Counted from the first letter of the stretch, positions 31,920 to 40,769 are shown. The stretch: 43,734 bases of DNA from an uncultured Verrucomicrobiales bacterium (GCA_937885815.1 CALABM010000234.1:1-43734), one strand, 5' to 3'. Program-made: numbers and translations. Notes: generated by a model from the sequence alone, not told the origin.

Positions 31920-33314
31920 TTAATTCTTCCAGCCGCCACCCAGCTGCGTGTACAGAGTGGGAATGCAAGCGGCATACTGATAACGGTAAGAAGCGAGCTG
32001 CTTCTGAGCCGGGAAAAGGCGCAGCTGATTATCCAGCACCTCGAAGTAGGCGGAATAGCCAGCAGTGTAGCGATCCTTAGCCAAGTTCACGCTCTGCTGA
32101 TAAGCAGCCACAGCGGCCTCCTGACGAGAAATGGCTTCACGAAGCTTCTCACGCTGCACCAGAGTGGTGGCCACCTCAGCCATGGCGTTCAGCACAGTCT
32201 GCTCATATTCAGCCTTGGCAGCAAGGAAAGCCTCACGGCGAGCATTTTCCGTGGCACTGAGGCGACCGGCCTGGAAGAGGGGGCCAGTAAGATTAGCACC
32301 AATACCCCAGCCATGACTGCGGCCAAAGATAGAATGGCGCAAATCAGAGGAGGCATAACCGGCGGCACCGGTAAGGCTGATGGAGGGGAAGTAGCTGGCG
32401 ATTGCCACGCCGATATCAGCATTTGCAGCGCGCATGGCCTGCTCCTTGGCACGGATATCCGGGCGGCGGGAAAGAACATCAGCCGGGATGCCGGGAGCCA
32501 CACGAGAGGCATTCATGTAGGACTGCAGAGAGCCACTGCGGGCAATACGGCCGGGCATGCGACCGGCAAGCACAGAGAGGGAGTTCTCCAGCTCGGCAAT
32601 CTGCATTTCCAACGCAGGAGCCTCAGCCTGAGCAGAGGCCAGAGCAGCCTGAGCACTGGCCACCTGCAGGCGGTCTACCACACCTTCCTGCAGCTGGTCA
32701 TTGAAGAGCTTCAGCGTATCACTGTAGGACTCCACGCTGTTGCGGGTGATGCGCAGCTGCTCATCCAGCATGAGAAGCTGGAGATAGCCAGTGGCCACTT
32801 GGCGCATCAGGGAAATGCGGAGGTTATTAAGCTCCTCCTGAGCTTCCTGAGCGGAGGCCTCAGCGCCTTCCACCTCTCGGCGAGTCTTACCCCAAATATC
32901 AATCTCCCAGCTGGCGCTCAGCGCTGCGGAGCCGGGGTTCGTGGTAACACTGCCGGTATTCGTGATGCTGGCACCGCCGGCAGAGTTCATACCCTTGGAG
33001 GTAGAAGCACTGTACCCAAACCAGGGGAAGATGGGCGCACGGGCTACGGTGACATACTGACGAGCAACTTCCACATTATGCTGAAGGGACTCTATGTTAC
33101 GATTGTTATTGAAAACATCCGTCAGCAGGGCCTGCAGGTTACGGTCTTTCATGACAGCCTGCCATGGCAGGTCCGCCATATTACCTTCACCTACACCGGC
33201 TCCGCGGAATACGGCAGGCACTTCCATCTGCGGTTTTTCCCAATTCGGGCCGAGGGTACAGGCCGTAGTGAGCACCACAGCACCGGCAAGGGTCATTAAT
33301 GCGCTTTTTCTCAT
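31920..33314 (-). CDS. Outer-membrane efflux lipoprotein, NodT/OprM family
   Basis: A 464-residue protein. The lipoprotein signal RKSALMTLAGAVVLTTAC puts the acylated Cys at 19, followed by TLGPNWEKP, the typical OprM start. Two long coiled-coil regions follow (EVEGAEASAQEAQEELNNLR and later AMEVATTLVQ-like stretches), with YLQLLMLDEQLRITRNSVES and LSRRPDIRAKEQAMRAANAD, the NodT family marker. It forms the outer-membrane exit duct of the tripartite pump. It is last in the marR-acrA-acrB-oprM operon, 47 nt after the acrB-like gene. Drug range unknown. Confidence 0.92.
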   Translation of the reverse strand: MRKSALMTLAGAVVLTTACTLGPNWEKPQMEVPAVFRGAGVGEGNMADLPWQAVMKDRNLQALLTDVFNNNRNIESLQHNVEVARQYVTVARAPIFPWFGYSASTSKGMNSAGGASITNTGSVTTNPGSAALSASWEIDIWGKTRREVEGAEASAQEAQEELNNLRISLMRQVATGYLQLLMLDEQLRITRNSVESYSDTLKLFNDQLQEGVVDRLQVASAQAALASAQAEAPALEMQIAELENSLSVLAGRMPGRIARSGSLQSYMNASRVAPGIPADVLSRRPDIRAKEQAMRAANADIGVAIASYFPSISLTGAAGYASSDLRHSIFGRSHGWGIGANLTGPLFQAGRLSATENARREAFLAAKAEYEQTVLNAMAEVATTLVQREKLREAISRQEAAVAAYQQSVNLAKDRYTAGYSAYFEVLDNQLRLFPAQKQLASYRYQYAACIPTLYTQLGGGWKN

Positions 33315-33361
33315 GTTTATTAGGGGGGGGATTAAGAGTTAAGAAATAAGATTTACGGGGT

Positions 33362-36300
33362 TTAGATTTCATCATGTTCATGCTCCACGAGGTAGCGGCG
33401 AGCGCCTTCCTCGTCCGGGTCCTCAGCAAGCGTCTTCTTCTTGAAGGTAATGCGGAAGAGGCGCATAATGAAGACATAAGAACAGGGAATAAGGAACACA
33501 CCCACAAGGGTGGCCACCGTCATACCGGCTACCACCACCACACCGATGGCGTTTCGGGCCAAGGCACCGGAACCACTGGAGAGCAGGAGCGGCACGCAGC
33601 CCAGAATGAAGGCGAAGGAAGTCATGATAATGGGGCGCAAACGCAGGCGTGCGGCCGTGAGTGTAGCCTCCATCAGGCTCTTGCCACGCTCCATTTCAAG
33701 GTTAGCAAACTCCACGATAAGAATGGCATTCTTAGCGGCAAGACCCACCAGCATGATGAGGCCCACCTGAGCATACAGCGTGAGGTCCAACTTCCAGACG
33801 TAGAGGCCCATATAGGCACCGAGCACGGCGATGGGCACCGTCATGAACACGGAGATGGGCAGCGTCCACTTCTCATACAAGGCCACGAGAATGAGGAAGG
33901 CGAAGAAGCCGGACATGAGGAAAATAGTACCAAGGCCGGTACTGTTACGCACCTTATTTTCCTGGAAGGACATATCCTGATAGTCCATACCCACCTTAGT
34001 CTTATCCATCGTTGCCTCAAACACTTCCTCCATGGCCACCATGAGCTGCTGGGTGGAGACACCCGGGCGGGGCATGACATTGAGCTTGGCGGCGTTATAG
34101 CCGTTATGGTGCATCACGAACTCGGTATCAGCGATTTCCGAGATACTCACAATAGCATCCAACGGCACACGCTCACCGCGGTTGTTAATCACGAAGAAGC
34201 CCTTCATCTGGTCCAGACTTACGCGGTCTTCACCACGGGCCTGCATAAACACCTGCCACTGCTGGCCGAAGGCATTGAAGAAGTTCACGAATGATGAACC
34301 GTAGTATGCAGCCAGCACGCCGTAAGCGTCACTGATGTTCACGCCAAACTTCTGACACTTAGCGCGATCCAGCGAGATGTGGCGCTGGGGAACATCCGCC
34401 ATCATCATATCGCGGCACATGGCCACTTCTTTACGGGCAGCGGCGGCCTGATTAAACTTCTGCACCTGCTGGTACAGGAACTCCACGCCCTGACCTTCCA
34501 AGTCCGTCAGCACCATGGTGACACCATTTGCCGTACCTACGCCGGGAATTGCCGGGGGAATGAGCACCATACTGATACCATCAAGGCCGGCCTGAGCACA
34601 GCGGGCACTGAGGCGCTTCTGCACATCCTCAGCGCTTTCTTCACGCTCGCTCCAATCCTTCAGCTGCACGAAGGCAATGGCCGCGCCGGGGGTCTGCACC
34701 ATGTTCAGGATGTTGATACCCACCACGGAGGTGAGGTTCTGAATGGCGGGGTCAGGATTATCAGCCGGGCCGCCGAGGGCATCCTCAAAGCGCTGGGCCT
34801 GCACCATGGCACGCTGAAGGGACGTCTCAGGCTTCATGACAAGTGCTGCCAGCAGGAAGCCCTGGTCTTCATCCGGCAGGAAGGCGCCGGGCACTTTATC
34901 ACTCACAGGCTTAATAGCCGCCCAGAAGAGCAACAACAGCGGCATGGAAATGATAAGCTTGCGGGCCAGCCCACCGCAAATGCGGGTATAAACGCTGGCC
35001 GTGCTATCATAGCACTTGTTGAACAAGCGGAAGAACGGCTTAGCAATCCCATGATTGAGCTTAAATACGATGCGGCGCAGAATGTTCTTGGGCATCGTAT
35101 TATTCTCCTCCTTGCTCTTGAGCATGAGGGCACAAAGCGCAGGAGAAAGAGTAAGAGCATTGAACGCTGAGATGAGCATCGAGATAGCGATGGTGATGGC
35201 AAACTGCTTAAAGAGCGTACCGGTGATACCTTCCAGCATGAGTGAGGGAAGGAACACGGCAGCCAGCACCAAAGCAATGGCGATTACGGGGCCACTCACT
35301 TCCTGCATGGCGGCGAAAGAGGCCATGCGGGGATTCAGTCCCTTCTCAATGTGGTGCTGCACAGCTTCCACCACCACGATGGCATCATCCACCACCAGAC
35401 CGATAGCGAGCACCATGCCCAGCAGGGAGATGGTGTTCAGCGTGAAGCCCAGCAAGGGGAACACACAGAAGGTGGAAATAAGAGACACCGGCACAGCAAT
35501 GAGCGGAATGACCGTGGCGCGCCAGCTCTGAAGGAAGAGGAACACCACCAGAGCCACCAGCACAATGGCCTCAATAAAGGTCTGCCTAATCTCCTCAATG
35601 GAGTAACGCACGGAGGTGGTAGTATCCAGAGATACATTACCCTCAATGCCCGGAGGAAGAGCCTTGTTCGCAAGAAGTGCGCTCACTCGATCCACAGTCT
35701 CAATGGCATTTGAGCCGGGAGACTGGAAAATCACCACACTGGCAGACGAGCGGCGATTCAGGCGGCCGGTGACGGAATAGTCCGCGGAGCCAAGCTCAAT
35801 GGTGGCAATATCCTTCAGGTACACCACTTCGTCACCACGCTGGCGCACAATAATCTGCTCAAACTGCTCAGGGGTGGAAAGACGGCCCTCCGTACGGATA
35901 GTGATGGTGCATTCCTGACCATCAGGCACGGGGTCGGCACCCACCTTACCGCCGGGGTTTGTGACGTTCTGCTGGCGGATAGCGCCCTGCACTTCGTTAA
36001 TTGAAATGCCGAAGTGGGACATCTTAACCGTGTTCAGCCAAATACGGATAGCATAGCGACCGGCACCATACACCGTCACCTCACCCACGCCGGGCACACG
36101 CTTAATCTCATCCAAAAGCTTAACCTGAGCGTAGTTAGCGAGGTCCACGGAATCATAGGAGCCATCCGGAGAAGTAAGCGAATAGAGCATCAGCGGCAAG
36201 CCGGGCTGCTGACGAATGGTGATGCCGGAGTTCAGCACTTCCGTGGGCACCTGAGACTGAGCCTGACCATAGCGCATGTTGGTAAGCACCTGGTCCAAGT

Positions 36301-36601
36301 CCGTATCAGAGCCGGGTTCAAACACAATCTGGAGGTTATAGACACCGTTGTTCGAAGAAACGGAAGTCATGTAATCCATGTGATTCACGCCATTCATCTG
36401 GCGCTCAATGGGTGTACCAACGGAATCTGCCACGGCCTGAGCATCAGCGCCCGGATACACCGCGGTGAGATTAATGGTGCGAGGGGTAATCTCCGGGTAC
36501 TGCTCGATGGGAAGATTCATCATGCAGACCACACCCAGCATGGTAGTCAGCACTGCGATAACAGTGGCTATAACCGGGTGTTTAATGAAGTAGGCACTCA
36601 T
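33362..36601 (-). CDS. RND multidrug efflux transporter, HAE1/AcrB family
   Basis: A 1079-residue inner-membrane pump with the AcrB layout: FIKHPVIATVIAVLTTMLGV at the N-terminus, then NLPIEQYPEITPRTINL, and a first large periplasmic loop. In helix 4 GLVVDDAIVVVEAVQHH carries the two proton-relay Asp residues. ALTLSPALCALML, a second periplasmic loop and the C-terminal block LVGLAAKNAILIVEFANLEM follow. The terminal charged tail is longer than in E. coli AcrB. It exports lipophilic compounds using the proton gradient. It lies 39 nt after the adaptor gene. Confidence 0.95.
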   Translation of the reverse strand: MSAYFIKHPVIATVIAVLTTMLGVVCMMNLPIEQYPEITPRTINLTAVYPGADAQAVADSVGTPIERQMNGVNHMDYMTSVSSNNGVYNLQIVFEPGSDTDLDQVLTNMRYGQAQSQVPTEVLNSGITIRQQPGLPLMLYSLTSPDGSYDSVDLANYAQVKLLDEIKRVPGVGEVTVYGAGRYAIRIWLNTVKMSHFGISINEVQGAIRQQNVTNPGGKVGADPVPDGQECTITIRTEGRLSTPEQFEQIIVRQRGDEVVYLKDIATIELGSADYSVTGRLNRRSSASVVIFQSPGSNAIETVDRVSALLANKALPPGIEGNVSLDTTTSVRYSIEEIRQTFIEAIVLVALVVFLFLQSWRATVIPLIAVPVSLISTFCVFPLLGFTLNTISLLGMVLAIGLVVDDAIVVVEAVQHHIEKGLNPRMASFAAMQEVSGPVIAIALVLAAVFLPSLMLEGITGTLFKQFAITIAISMLISAFNALTLSPALCALMLKSKEENNTMPKNILRRIVFKLNHGIAKPFFRLFNKCYDSTASVYTRICGGLARKLIISMPLLLLFWAAIKPVSDKVPGAFLPDEDQGFLLAALVMKPETSLQRAMVQAQRFEDALGGPADNPDPAIQNLTSVVGINILNMVQTPGAAIAFVQLKDWSEREESAEDVQKRLSARCAQAGLDGISMVLIPPAIPGVGTANGVTMVLTDLEGQGVEFLYQQVQKFNQAAAARKEVAMCRDMMMADVPQRHISLDRAKCQKFGVNISDAYGVLAAYYGSSFVNFFNAFGQQWQVFMQARGEDRVSLDQMKGFFVINNRGERVPLDAIVSISEIADTEFVMHHNGYNAAKLNVMPRPGVSTQQLMVAMEEVFEATMDKTKVGMDYQDMSFQENKVRNSTGLGTIFLMSGFFAFLILVALYEKWTLPISVFMTVPIAVLGAYMGLYVWKLDLTLYAQVGLIMLVGLAAKNAILIVEFANLEMERGKSLMEATLTAARLRLRPIIMTSFAFILGCVPLLLSSGSGALARNAIGVVVVAGMTVATLVGVFLIPCSYVFIMRLFRITFKKKTLAEDPDEEGARRYLVEHEHDEI

Positions 36602-36640
36602 ATATAAACCTTACAGTTTTTCAGACAAAAAGGTGATGGA

Positions 36641-38077
36641 TTACTCAGACTTAGCGGTGACGGAAGGCGTCGTCGTGCGGGGTTCTGTGTAGCTATACGT
36701 GGCGGGATTCGGTGCAATCTGCGCGAATCCGGCGGTGGCGCCGGCACGCTTCATGCCGAGGTTGGCATTCGCATAAATCTGGGCCATCTGGCCACCTTCC
36801 ACGATGACGGGTGCATCCAAGGGGTTATCATAGCCGATATTCTTCAGTAAGGCGGCCATGTCCAGCGTCTCGCCGGCCTCATTCGTTATCGGGCGGGCAG
36901 TTACCACAACCATGGGCATCATACCTGTGCCGCCATCAGCCGTGGGAACGTCCACATCAACTTCCTGACCGACGATAACATCAATACCATAAGGCTGATT
37001 ATCAGTTCCCACCACATAAATGAAGCGGTGATTCATAGAAGAAAGCAGAGAGGCGCGAGGCACCAGCAGGGCGTTCTCAATCTCAGCCACCTTTGCGCGA
37101 ATCTGCACGGAGGCACCGGAGCGCAGGCGCAGCTCATCGTTCGGAATGGAGCCGATAAAGTTCACTGTACCGGTGGAGGTGTTCACCTGACTGTCCATGG
37201 TACGCACGACACCCCTGTGCGGGTACAGGGTACCATCCTCCAGAATGACGTCAAACTCAGTGAAGGGCGAGTCCATATTCTCCCCGGCGCGGAAGCCGGT
37301 CTGAGTCACAATATCCAGCACATGTTTGCCGGTCACCACAAAGTCCACACGGATGGGAGTAATGGCGCTCATGCGAGTCAACACCACGGCACCGGGGCTC
37401 ACGTGGTCACCCACACTCACGGCAGCAGCTGAGGCGTAACCGGAGAAAGGCGCACGAATAGTGCAACGATTCAGGTTAATGCGGGCATTATCCAGCGCGG
37501 CCTCGGCCTGACGCACCTGAGCATTAGCAGCTGCCAGTGCAGCACCGGTGCGGCGCTTAGCCAGCTCAGCGTCCTGGAAAACTTTTTCAGATACGGAGCC
37601 GTTACGCACGAGCGCGGCATTACGATCCAAATCCTGCTGGGCCTGAGCATCTGCAGCCTCAGCCTGCAGCACCGTAGCGCGAGCGGCCTCAAGGTTGGCA
37701 AGAGCCATATTCACCGCGGCCTGATATGTCACATCATCAATACGGAAAAGCACGTCGTCCTTCTCGCAAGGAGAACCATCTATATACACCTGCTCCACGA
37801 TACGGCCACTCACTTCAGGACGAATATCCGCCTGCTCCGTACCGCGCAGCTGGCCAAACCATGTAGCGTACACGGGCACGTTCTGGCGGCGCATCTTCAT
37901 CACCGTCACCTGCAGGGGTGGCATAGGCTGGCGGGCCTCTTCCTGCTCCCCGCCAATGAAATCATTATAAACACGTGTCAGAAAGCCGGGCTTACCATCC
38001 TCACTCTCTCCACAACCGGTCAGACCGATTACTACCGCCGTACTCAGCGCCATTGTAACTATGTGTTTTGCTTTCAT
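36641..38077 (-). CDS. RND efflux periplasmic adaptor (AcrA/MexA family)
   Basis: A 478-residue lipoprotein with signal KHIVTMALSTAVVIGLTGC (Cys 22). The membrane-fusion-protein pattern follows: FGQLRGTEQADIRPEVSGRI, VEQVYIDGSPCEKDDVLFRI, a helical hairpin rich in Ala/Gln (VLQAEAADAQAQQDLDRNAA), CTIRAPFSGYASAAAVSVGD and LLVPRASLL. The C-terminus is about 90 residues longer than E. coli AcrA and contains an inserted segment around TADGGTGMMPMVVVTARPIT. It bridges the pump and the outer-membrane duct. An in-frame TTG at 38086 could add three residues; the ATG at 38077 is preferred. The regulator gene ends 18 nt upstream. Confidence 0.92.
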   Translation of the reverse strand: MKAKHIVTMALSTAVVIGLTGCGESEDGKPGFLTRVYNDFIGGEQEEARQPMPPLQVTVMKMRRQNVPVYATWFGQLRGTEQADIRPEVSGRIVEQVYIDGSPCEKDDVLFRIDDVTYQAAVNMALANLEAARATVLQAEAADAQAQQDLDRNAALVRNGSVSEKVFQDAELAKRRTGAALAAANAQVRQAEAALDNARINLNRCTIRAPFSGYASAAAVSVGDHVSPGAVVLTRMSAITPIRVDFVVTGKHVLDIVTQTGFRAGENMDSPFTEFDVILEDGTLYPHRGVVRTMDSQVNTSTGTVNFIGSIPNDELRLRSGASVQIRAKVAEIENALLVPRASLLSSMNHRFIYVVGTDNQPYGIDVIVGQEVDVDVPTADGGTGMMPMVVVTARPITNEAGETLDMAALLKNIGYDNPLDAPVIVEGGQMAQIYANANLGMKRAGATAGFAQIAPNPATYSYTEPRTTTPSVTAKSE

Positions 38078-38095
38078 TCCTATCAATTCTAAAAA

Positions 38096-38527
38096 TTATT
38101 TAATGTTCAGATACACTCTTCTCAGCAACTCAAACAGCTGCTCTTCTTCCCCGGATTCTAGCCCTGACATCATTCGCTCGGTCAGGGCATTAATGTGGCT
38201 GGAGAGCTCATCACGGCACTGGCTAGCCTTATCCGTGAGGTAGGCATTCTTCACTCGCCCATCCTTGCTATCAAAAGCAGTGCGCACATACCCCTTCTCT
38301 TCCAAGCGCTGCAGTAGCCCTTTTGCAGTGGTATGCGATACGTTAAGATACTCCTCCAGTTCACGCTGGGACATAGGGCCTCCGCCCTTCACCTCCAGGT
38401 ACATCAGTACGCGGCTTTGTGCCGCTGTCACAGGCATGTCGGCATGCAATGAAAACAGCGTGGACACCCGATCCGCTATCAGCTTCATCAGGAATGATAT
38501 TGCCTGTCTCCTTTGCATCGTTTCCAT
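38096..38527 (-). CDS. MarR-family transcriptional regulator of the efflux operon
   Basis: A 143-residue protein with a MarR winged helix: PVTAAQSRVLMYLEVKGGG, MSQRELEEYLNVSHTTAKGL, LLQRLEEKGYVRTAFDSKDG and RVKNAYLTDKA (wing). Helices at both ends form the dimer interface. As first gene of the operon, with a palindrome just after its own promoter, it should repress itself and the pump until a ligand binds. The same palindrome occurs at the AP2-like gene. The ATG at 38518 is an alternative start. Confidence 0.92.
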   Translation of the reverse strand: METMQRRQAISFLMKLIADRVSTLFSLHADMPVTAAQSRVLMYLEVKGGGPMSQRELEEYLNVSHTTAKGLLQRLEEKGYVRTAFDSKDGRVKNAYLTDKASQCRDELSSHINALTERMMSGLESGEEEQLFELLRRVYLNIK

Positions 38528-38540
38528 AAACTTAACTCAT

Positions 38541-38558
38541 TATGAAGCAAGCTTCATA
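38541..38558 (-). promoter_or_regulatory. MarR operator at the efflux operon
   Basis: TATGAAGC-AA-GCTTCATA is a perfect 8-2-8 palindrome. It begins about 5 nt after the predicted start of transcription, where a bound dimer would block RNA polymerase. Confidence 0.75.
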
Positions 38559-38569
38559 TTACAGCGATA

Positions 38570-38597
38570 AGTATAGCCTTCCGGGCTGAAAAGTCAA
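38570..38597 (-). promoter_or_regulatory. Promoter of the marR-efflux operon
   Basis: On the minus strand TTGACT (38597-38592), a 16-nt spacer and TATACT (38575-38570). The leader is about 36 nt and contains the operator. Confidence 0.6.
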
Positions 38598-38635
38598 GAA
38601 AAATTGTCAAACTTTTTAAAGCATTTTCCACCATT

Positions 38636-38893
38636 TCAACACTCATTCCCCATGCGGCGATAGCGATTGAAAATCTCCTTCCAGTCGGCATTCTCGACTG
38701 CCAGTTCACGCAGGATTGCATCACGCATTTCCACCGCCTGCGCCAACCCATTTTCCGAGCCGCCGCTCTTCAAATCAGAAAAATAGCGCACAAAACGATT
38801 ACCTCCTCTCGTGATACACAAGCGCCACCCCTTAAAGGTGTAGCCTTGTCCTTTCTCCTGCCCGTAGCGGGTAATATGTTTCTCTTTGGCCAT
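38636..38893 (-). CDS. Small AP2-like DNA-binding protein
   Basis: An 85-residue basic protein. The core YTFKGWRLCITRGGNRFV, then RYFSDLKSGGSENGLAQAVE and MRDAILREL, fits the AP2/ERF-like fold: three strands (W...R...F) and a helix with A..A...RD. In bacteria this domain is usually part of HNH endonucleases or integrases; here it stands alone, with only about 20 residues on each side. DNA binding is inferred from fold resemblance. Its promoter has the same palindrome as the MarR operon, so it is probably a member of that regulon. The predicted leader is only about 7 nt. Confidence 0.6.
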   Translation of the reverse strand: MAKEKHITRYGQEKGQGYTFKGWRLCITRGGNRFVRYFSDLKSGGSENGLAQAVEMRDAILRELAVENADWKEIFNRYRRMGNEC

Positions 38894-38906
38894 AACGTAT
38901 AGCCCC

Positions 38907-38935
38907 TATTTTATGAAGCATGCTTCATTTGTCAA
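38907..38935 (-). promoter_or_regulatory. Promoter of the AP2-like gene with MarR operator in the spacer
   Basis: On the minus strand TTGACA (38935-38930), a 17-nt spacer and AAAATA (38912-38907). The palindrome ATGAAGCATGCTTCAT (38913-38928) fills 16 of the 17 spacer bases, so repressor and polymerase cannot bind together. Confidence 0.7.
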
Positions 38936-38955
38936 GTCTTTTCCGCCCTGCAGAA

Positions 38956-38984
38956 ATGTTATAAATATGTTAATCATATAACAT
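38956..38984. promoter_or_regulatory. Inverted repeat upstream of the winged-helix gene
   Basis: ATGTTATA (38956-38963) and TATAACAT (38977-38984) are separated by 13 nt and lie immediately before the -35 box of the winged-helix gene, a suitable place for a regulator site. Confidence 0.5.
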
Positions 38985-38985
38985 T

Positions 38986-39014
38986 TTGACATTTGGAAAA
39001 CAAAGGGTTATAAA
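38986..39014 (+). promoter_or_regulatory. Promoter of the winged-helix gene
   Basis: TTGACA (38986-38991), a 17-nt spacer and TATAAA (39009-39014). Only 6 nt separate the -10 box from the ATG, predicting leaderless mRNA. Confidence 0.65.
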
Positions 39015-39020
39015 CGCATC

Positions 39021-39314
39021 ATGAGAAATACCCCTCACTCCCCCACGGCAAGGCAACCACAGCCGTATCAAGCTGAAAGCAGCTCCTTAACCATAAGCGA
39101 ACAGCAACTTCTGAAGCAATTATCAGCTGCAGAAGGGCACAGCTCCCTGCGCCAACTGAGCACAGGATTACAGAAGAACTTCAGCCAAACACGCCATCTT
39201 CTGGCACAACTCAAACATAAAGGGCTGGTGGAGGCACACACAAGTGAACCGGACGGCTCCACCCAAATATACAGCCTTACTGCAGCCGGCGCTCTCTCAG
39301 CTGCACAGCTGTAA
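39021..39314 (+). CDS. Small winged-helix DNA-binding protein
   Basis: A 97-residue protein. After a polar N-terminus of about 25 residues it shows a winged-helix pattern: LTISEQQLLKQLSAAEGHSS, LRQLSTGLQKNFSQTRHLLA and QLKHKGLVEAHTSEPDGSTQ, then IYSLTAAG. The last part (LKHKGLV...YSLTAAG) is typical of MarR/PadR-like wings. No effector domain is present. An inverted repeat and strong promoter precede it; self-regulation is likely but not shown. It may also be related to small DNA-binding subunits. No operon partner is seen. Confidence 0.7.
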   Translation: MRNTPHSPTARQPQPYQAESSSLTISEQQLLKQLSAAEGHSSLRQLSTGLQKNFSQTRHLLAQLKHKGLVEAHTSEPDGSTQIYSLTAAGALSAAQL

Positions 39315-39371
39315 GCCCACCCCTCAGCGACGCACACACAAGCCCCGCTTCAGACAAAGAAAACACAACTA

Positions 39372-39401
39372 AGCCTGCTGTACTCGTAAGCACAGCAGGC
39401 T
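39372..39401. terminator. Hairpin between the winged-helix gene and rpsP
   Basis: AGCCTGCTGT (39372-39381) pairs perfectly with ACAGCAGGCT (39392-39401). It lies between convergent genes; neither side has a strong T-run, the minus strand having the better one (TTAGTTGTGTTTTC). Confidence 0.65.
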
Positions 39402-39442
39402 CAATTAGAAACAACCAAGAAAATCTTTGGTCAGTGGTGGGC

Positions 39443-39688
39443 TCAGGCCTTAGCAGCGCGAGCCTTCTTAATCATGGAAGCCACAGTCTCGCTGGGCTGG
39501 GCGCCGTTGGAAATCCACTTTTCAACCTTCTCCATATCAAGGGTGTAGTTCTCACCCTCGGCCATGGGGTTGTAGGTACCCACCTGTTCAATGAAGTCGC
39601 CATCACGGCGAGCGCGGCTGTCAACGACAACGATTTTGTAGTAAGGACGGTCCTTGGACCCCTGACGGTTGAGACGGATTGCTACCAT
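39443..39688 (-). CDS. rpsP: 30S ribosomal protein S16
   Basis: An 81-residue protein beginning MVAIRLNRQGSKDRPYYKIV, then VVDSRARRDGDFIEQVGTYN, the S16 signature, and ending in WISNGAQPSETVASMIKKA. It is needed for 30S assembly. The ATG at 39688 fits the family; the frame further upstream is not conserved. There is no Shine-Dalgarno (leader reads TTCATTTTACT). The usual trmD/rimM partners are not next to it here. Confidence 0.96.
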   Translation of the reverse strand: MVAIRLNRQGSKDRPYYKIVVVDSRARRDGDFIEQVGTYNPMAEGENYTLDMEKVEKWISNGAQPSETVASMIKKARAAKA

Positions 39689-39886
39689 AGTAAAATGAAT
39701 GAGATTGGTTGTTCCCCGAGCCGCGGCATGTGATATACTGATTGTGCACGGCGGCAAGGCGGGACGCCAAGTTACCACAGTAGCGCATCAATGTCAAGCA
39801 TAAAGTCAAAAAAAGTTTTCAGTAGGTCGAAATAAGGCACAATTCACGCTTTACAGCACTGGGCACTCCGCGCTAGAATGTCAGGT

Positions 39887-40693
39887 ATGAAGAGTTACAT
39901 TCTGCTTTGTCTGCCCCTGCTGCTGACAGCTTGCGCGCAGCCGCACCACCCCAATAACCGCTCAGCACGCGCCCCTCGTGCGGCAGCTACGGCGAACTTT
40001 AACGGCATAGACCTCAACTGGTTAGGCCAGCGCATATGGCAGAATGAATGCGCCGGGAGTGTACCGGGACTCGTTAGCTGGAACGCCGGCGAGGACTTCC
40101 CTTCCCTGGGCATAGGGCACTTCATCTGGTACCCGGCCGGGTATAGTGGCCCCTTTGATGAAAGCTTCCCGACCTTTGTGCGCTACGCGGCCTCCCGGGG
40201 CGTGCAGGTACCGACCTACTTCCGCGGGCCCGCCCCATGGCCGAATAAAGCAGCCTTTCAGGCGGATAGGAGCGGCCGCGCTGATGCCATGCGCCGCTGG
40301 CTTGCCGCCCATGTACAGCTGCAGACGGAGTTCATCATCCTGCGTTCACGCGCAGCGCTGCCCCGCATGATGCAGGCCAGCCGCAACCCGCAGGCTATTC
40401 AGGCTCGTTATCAGGCACTTGCTGCCACCACTCAGGGGCTGTACTGCCTTGTGGATTACGTCAACTTCAAGGGCGAAGGGCTGAAACCCACAGAGCGCTA
40501 TCAGGGGGAAGGCTGGGGCCTGCTGCAAGTACTGGAAGAGATGCGAGGATATCCTCAGGGGCGAGCGGCCACGGCAGAGTTCTCCCGCGCGGCCTCAGAG
40601 GTTATGCGCCGCCGCGTGGCAAATTCACCTGCTTCTCGCGGAGAGCAACGCTGGCTTGCTGGCTGGCTTAACCGCTGCAACACCTACAGATAA
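39887..40693 (+). CDS. Lipoprotein of unknown function, possibly lysozyme-like
   Basis: A 268-residue exported protein. The signal KSYILLCLPLLLTAC places an acylated Cys at 16. The mature part has IWQNECAGSVPGLVSWNAGE, DFPSLGIGHFIWYPAGYSGP and later TQGLYCLVDYVNFKGEGLKP with YQGEGWGLLQVL. The spacing Glu...Asp...GIGH faintly recalls GH24 lysozymes (E...D...TIGYGH), but the rest does not match and the family name is not known to me. An ATG at 39878 is an alternative start. It is followed by a terminator. Confidence 0.72.
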   Translation: MKSYILLCLPLLLTACAQPHHPNNRSARAPRAAATANFNGIDLNWLGQRIWQNECAGSVPGLVSWNAGEDFPSLGIGHFIWYPAGYSGPFDESFPTFVRYAASRGVQVPTYFRGPAPWPNKAAFQADRSGRADAMRRWLAAHVQLQTEFIILRSRAALPRMMQASRNPQAIQARYQALAATTQGLYCLVDYVNFKGEGLKPTERYQGEGWGLLQVLEEMRGYPQGRAATAEFSRAASEVMRRRVANSPASRGEQRWLAGWLNRCNTYR

Positions 40694-40697
40694 GAAA

Positions 40698-40731
40698 AAA
40701 ATCGGCGAGCTCATAAAAGCCCGCCGATTTC
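40698..40731 (+). terminator. Hairpin after the lipoprotein gene
   Basis: AATCGGCG (40700-40707) pairs with CGCCGATT (40722-40729) and is flanked by A and T runs; it may serve both converging genes. Confidence 0.6.
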
Positions 40732-40769
40732 GTTAATAAGTAAAACGTATCGTAGCAGCACGAAGTTCT

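Noticed and set aside
31905..33299. 464-codon open frame on the plus strand
   Set aside because: It is antisense to the oprM-like gene over its whole length and has no family signature; the minus-strand protein is clearly real.
33374..34294. 306-codon His-rich open frame on the plus strand
   Set aside because: Antisense shadow of the acrB-like gene; the composition is an artefact of its codon bias.
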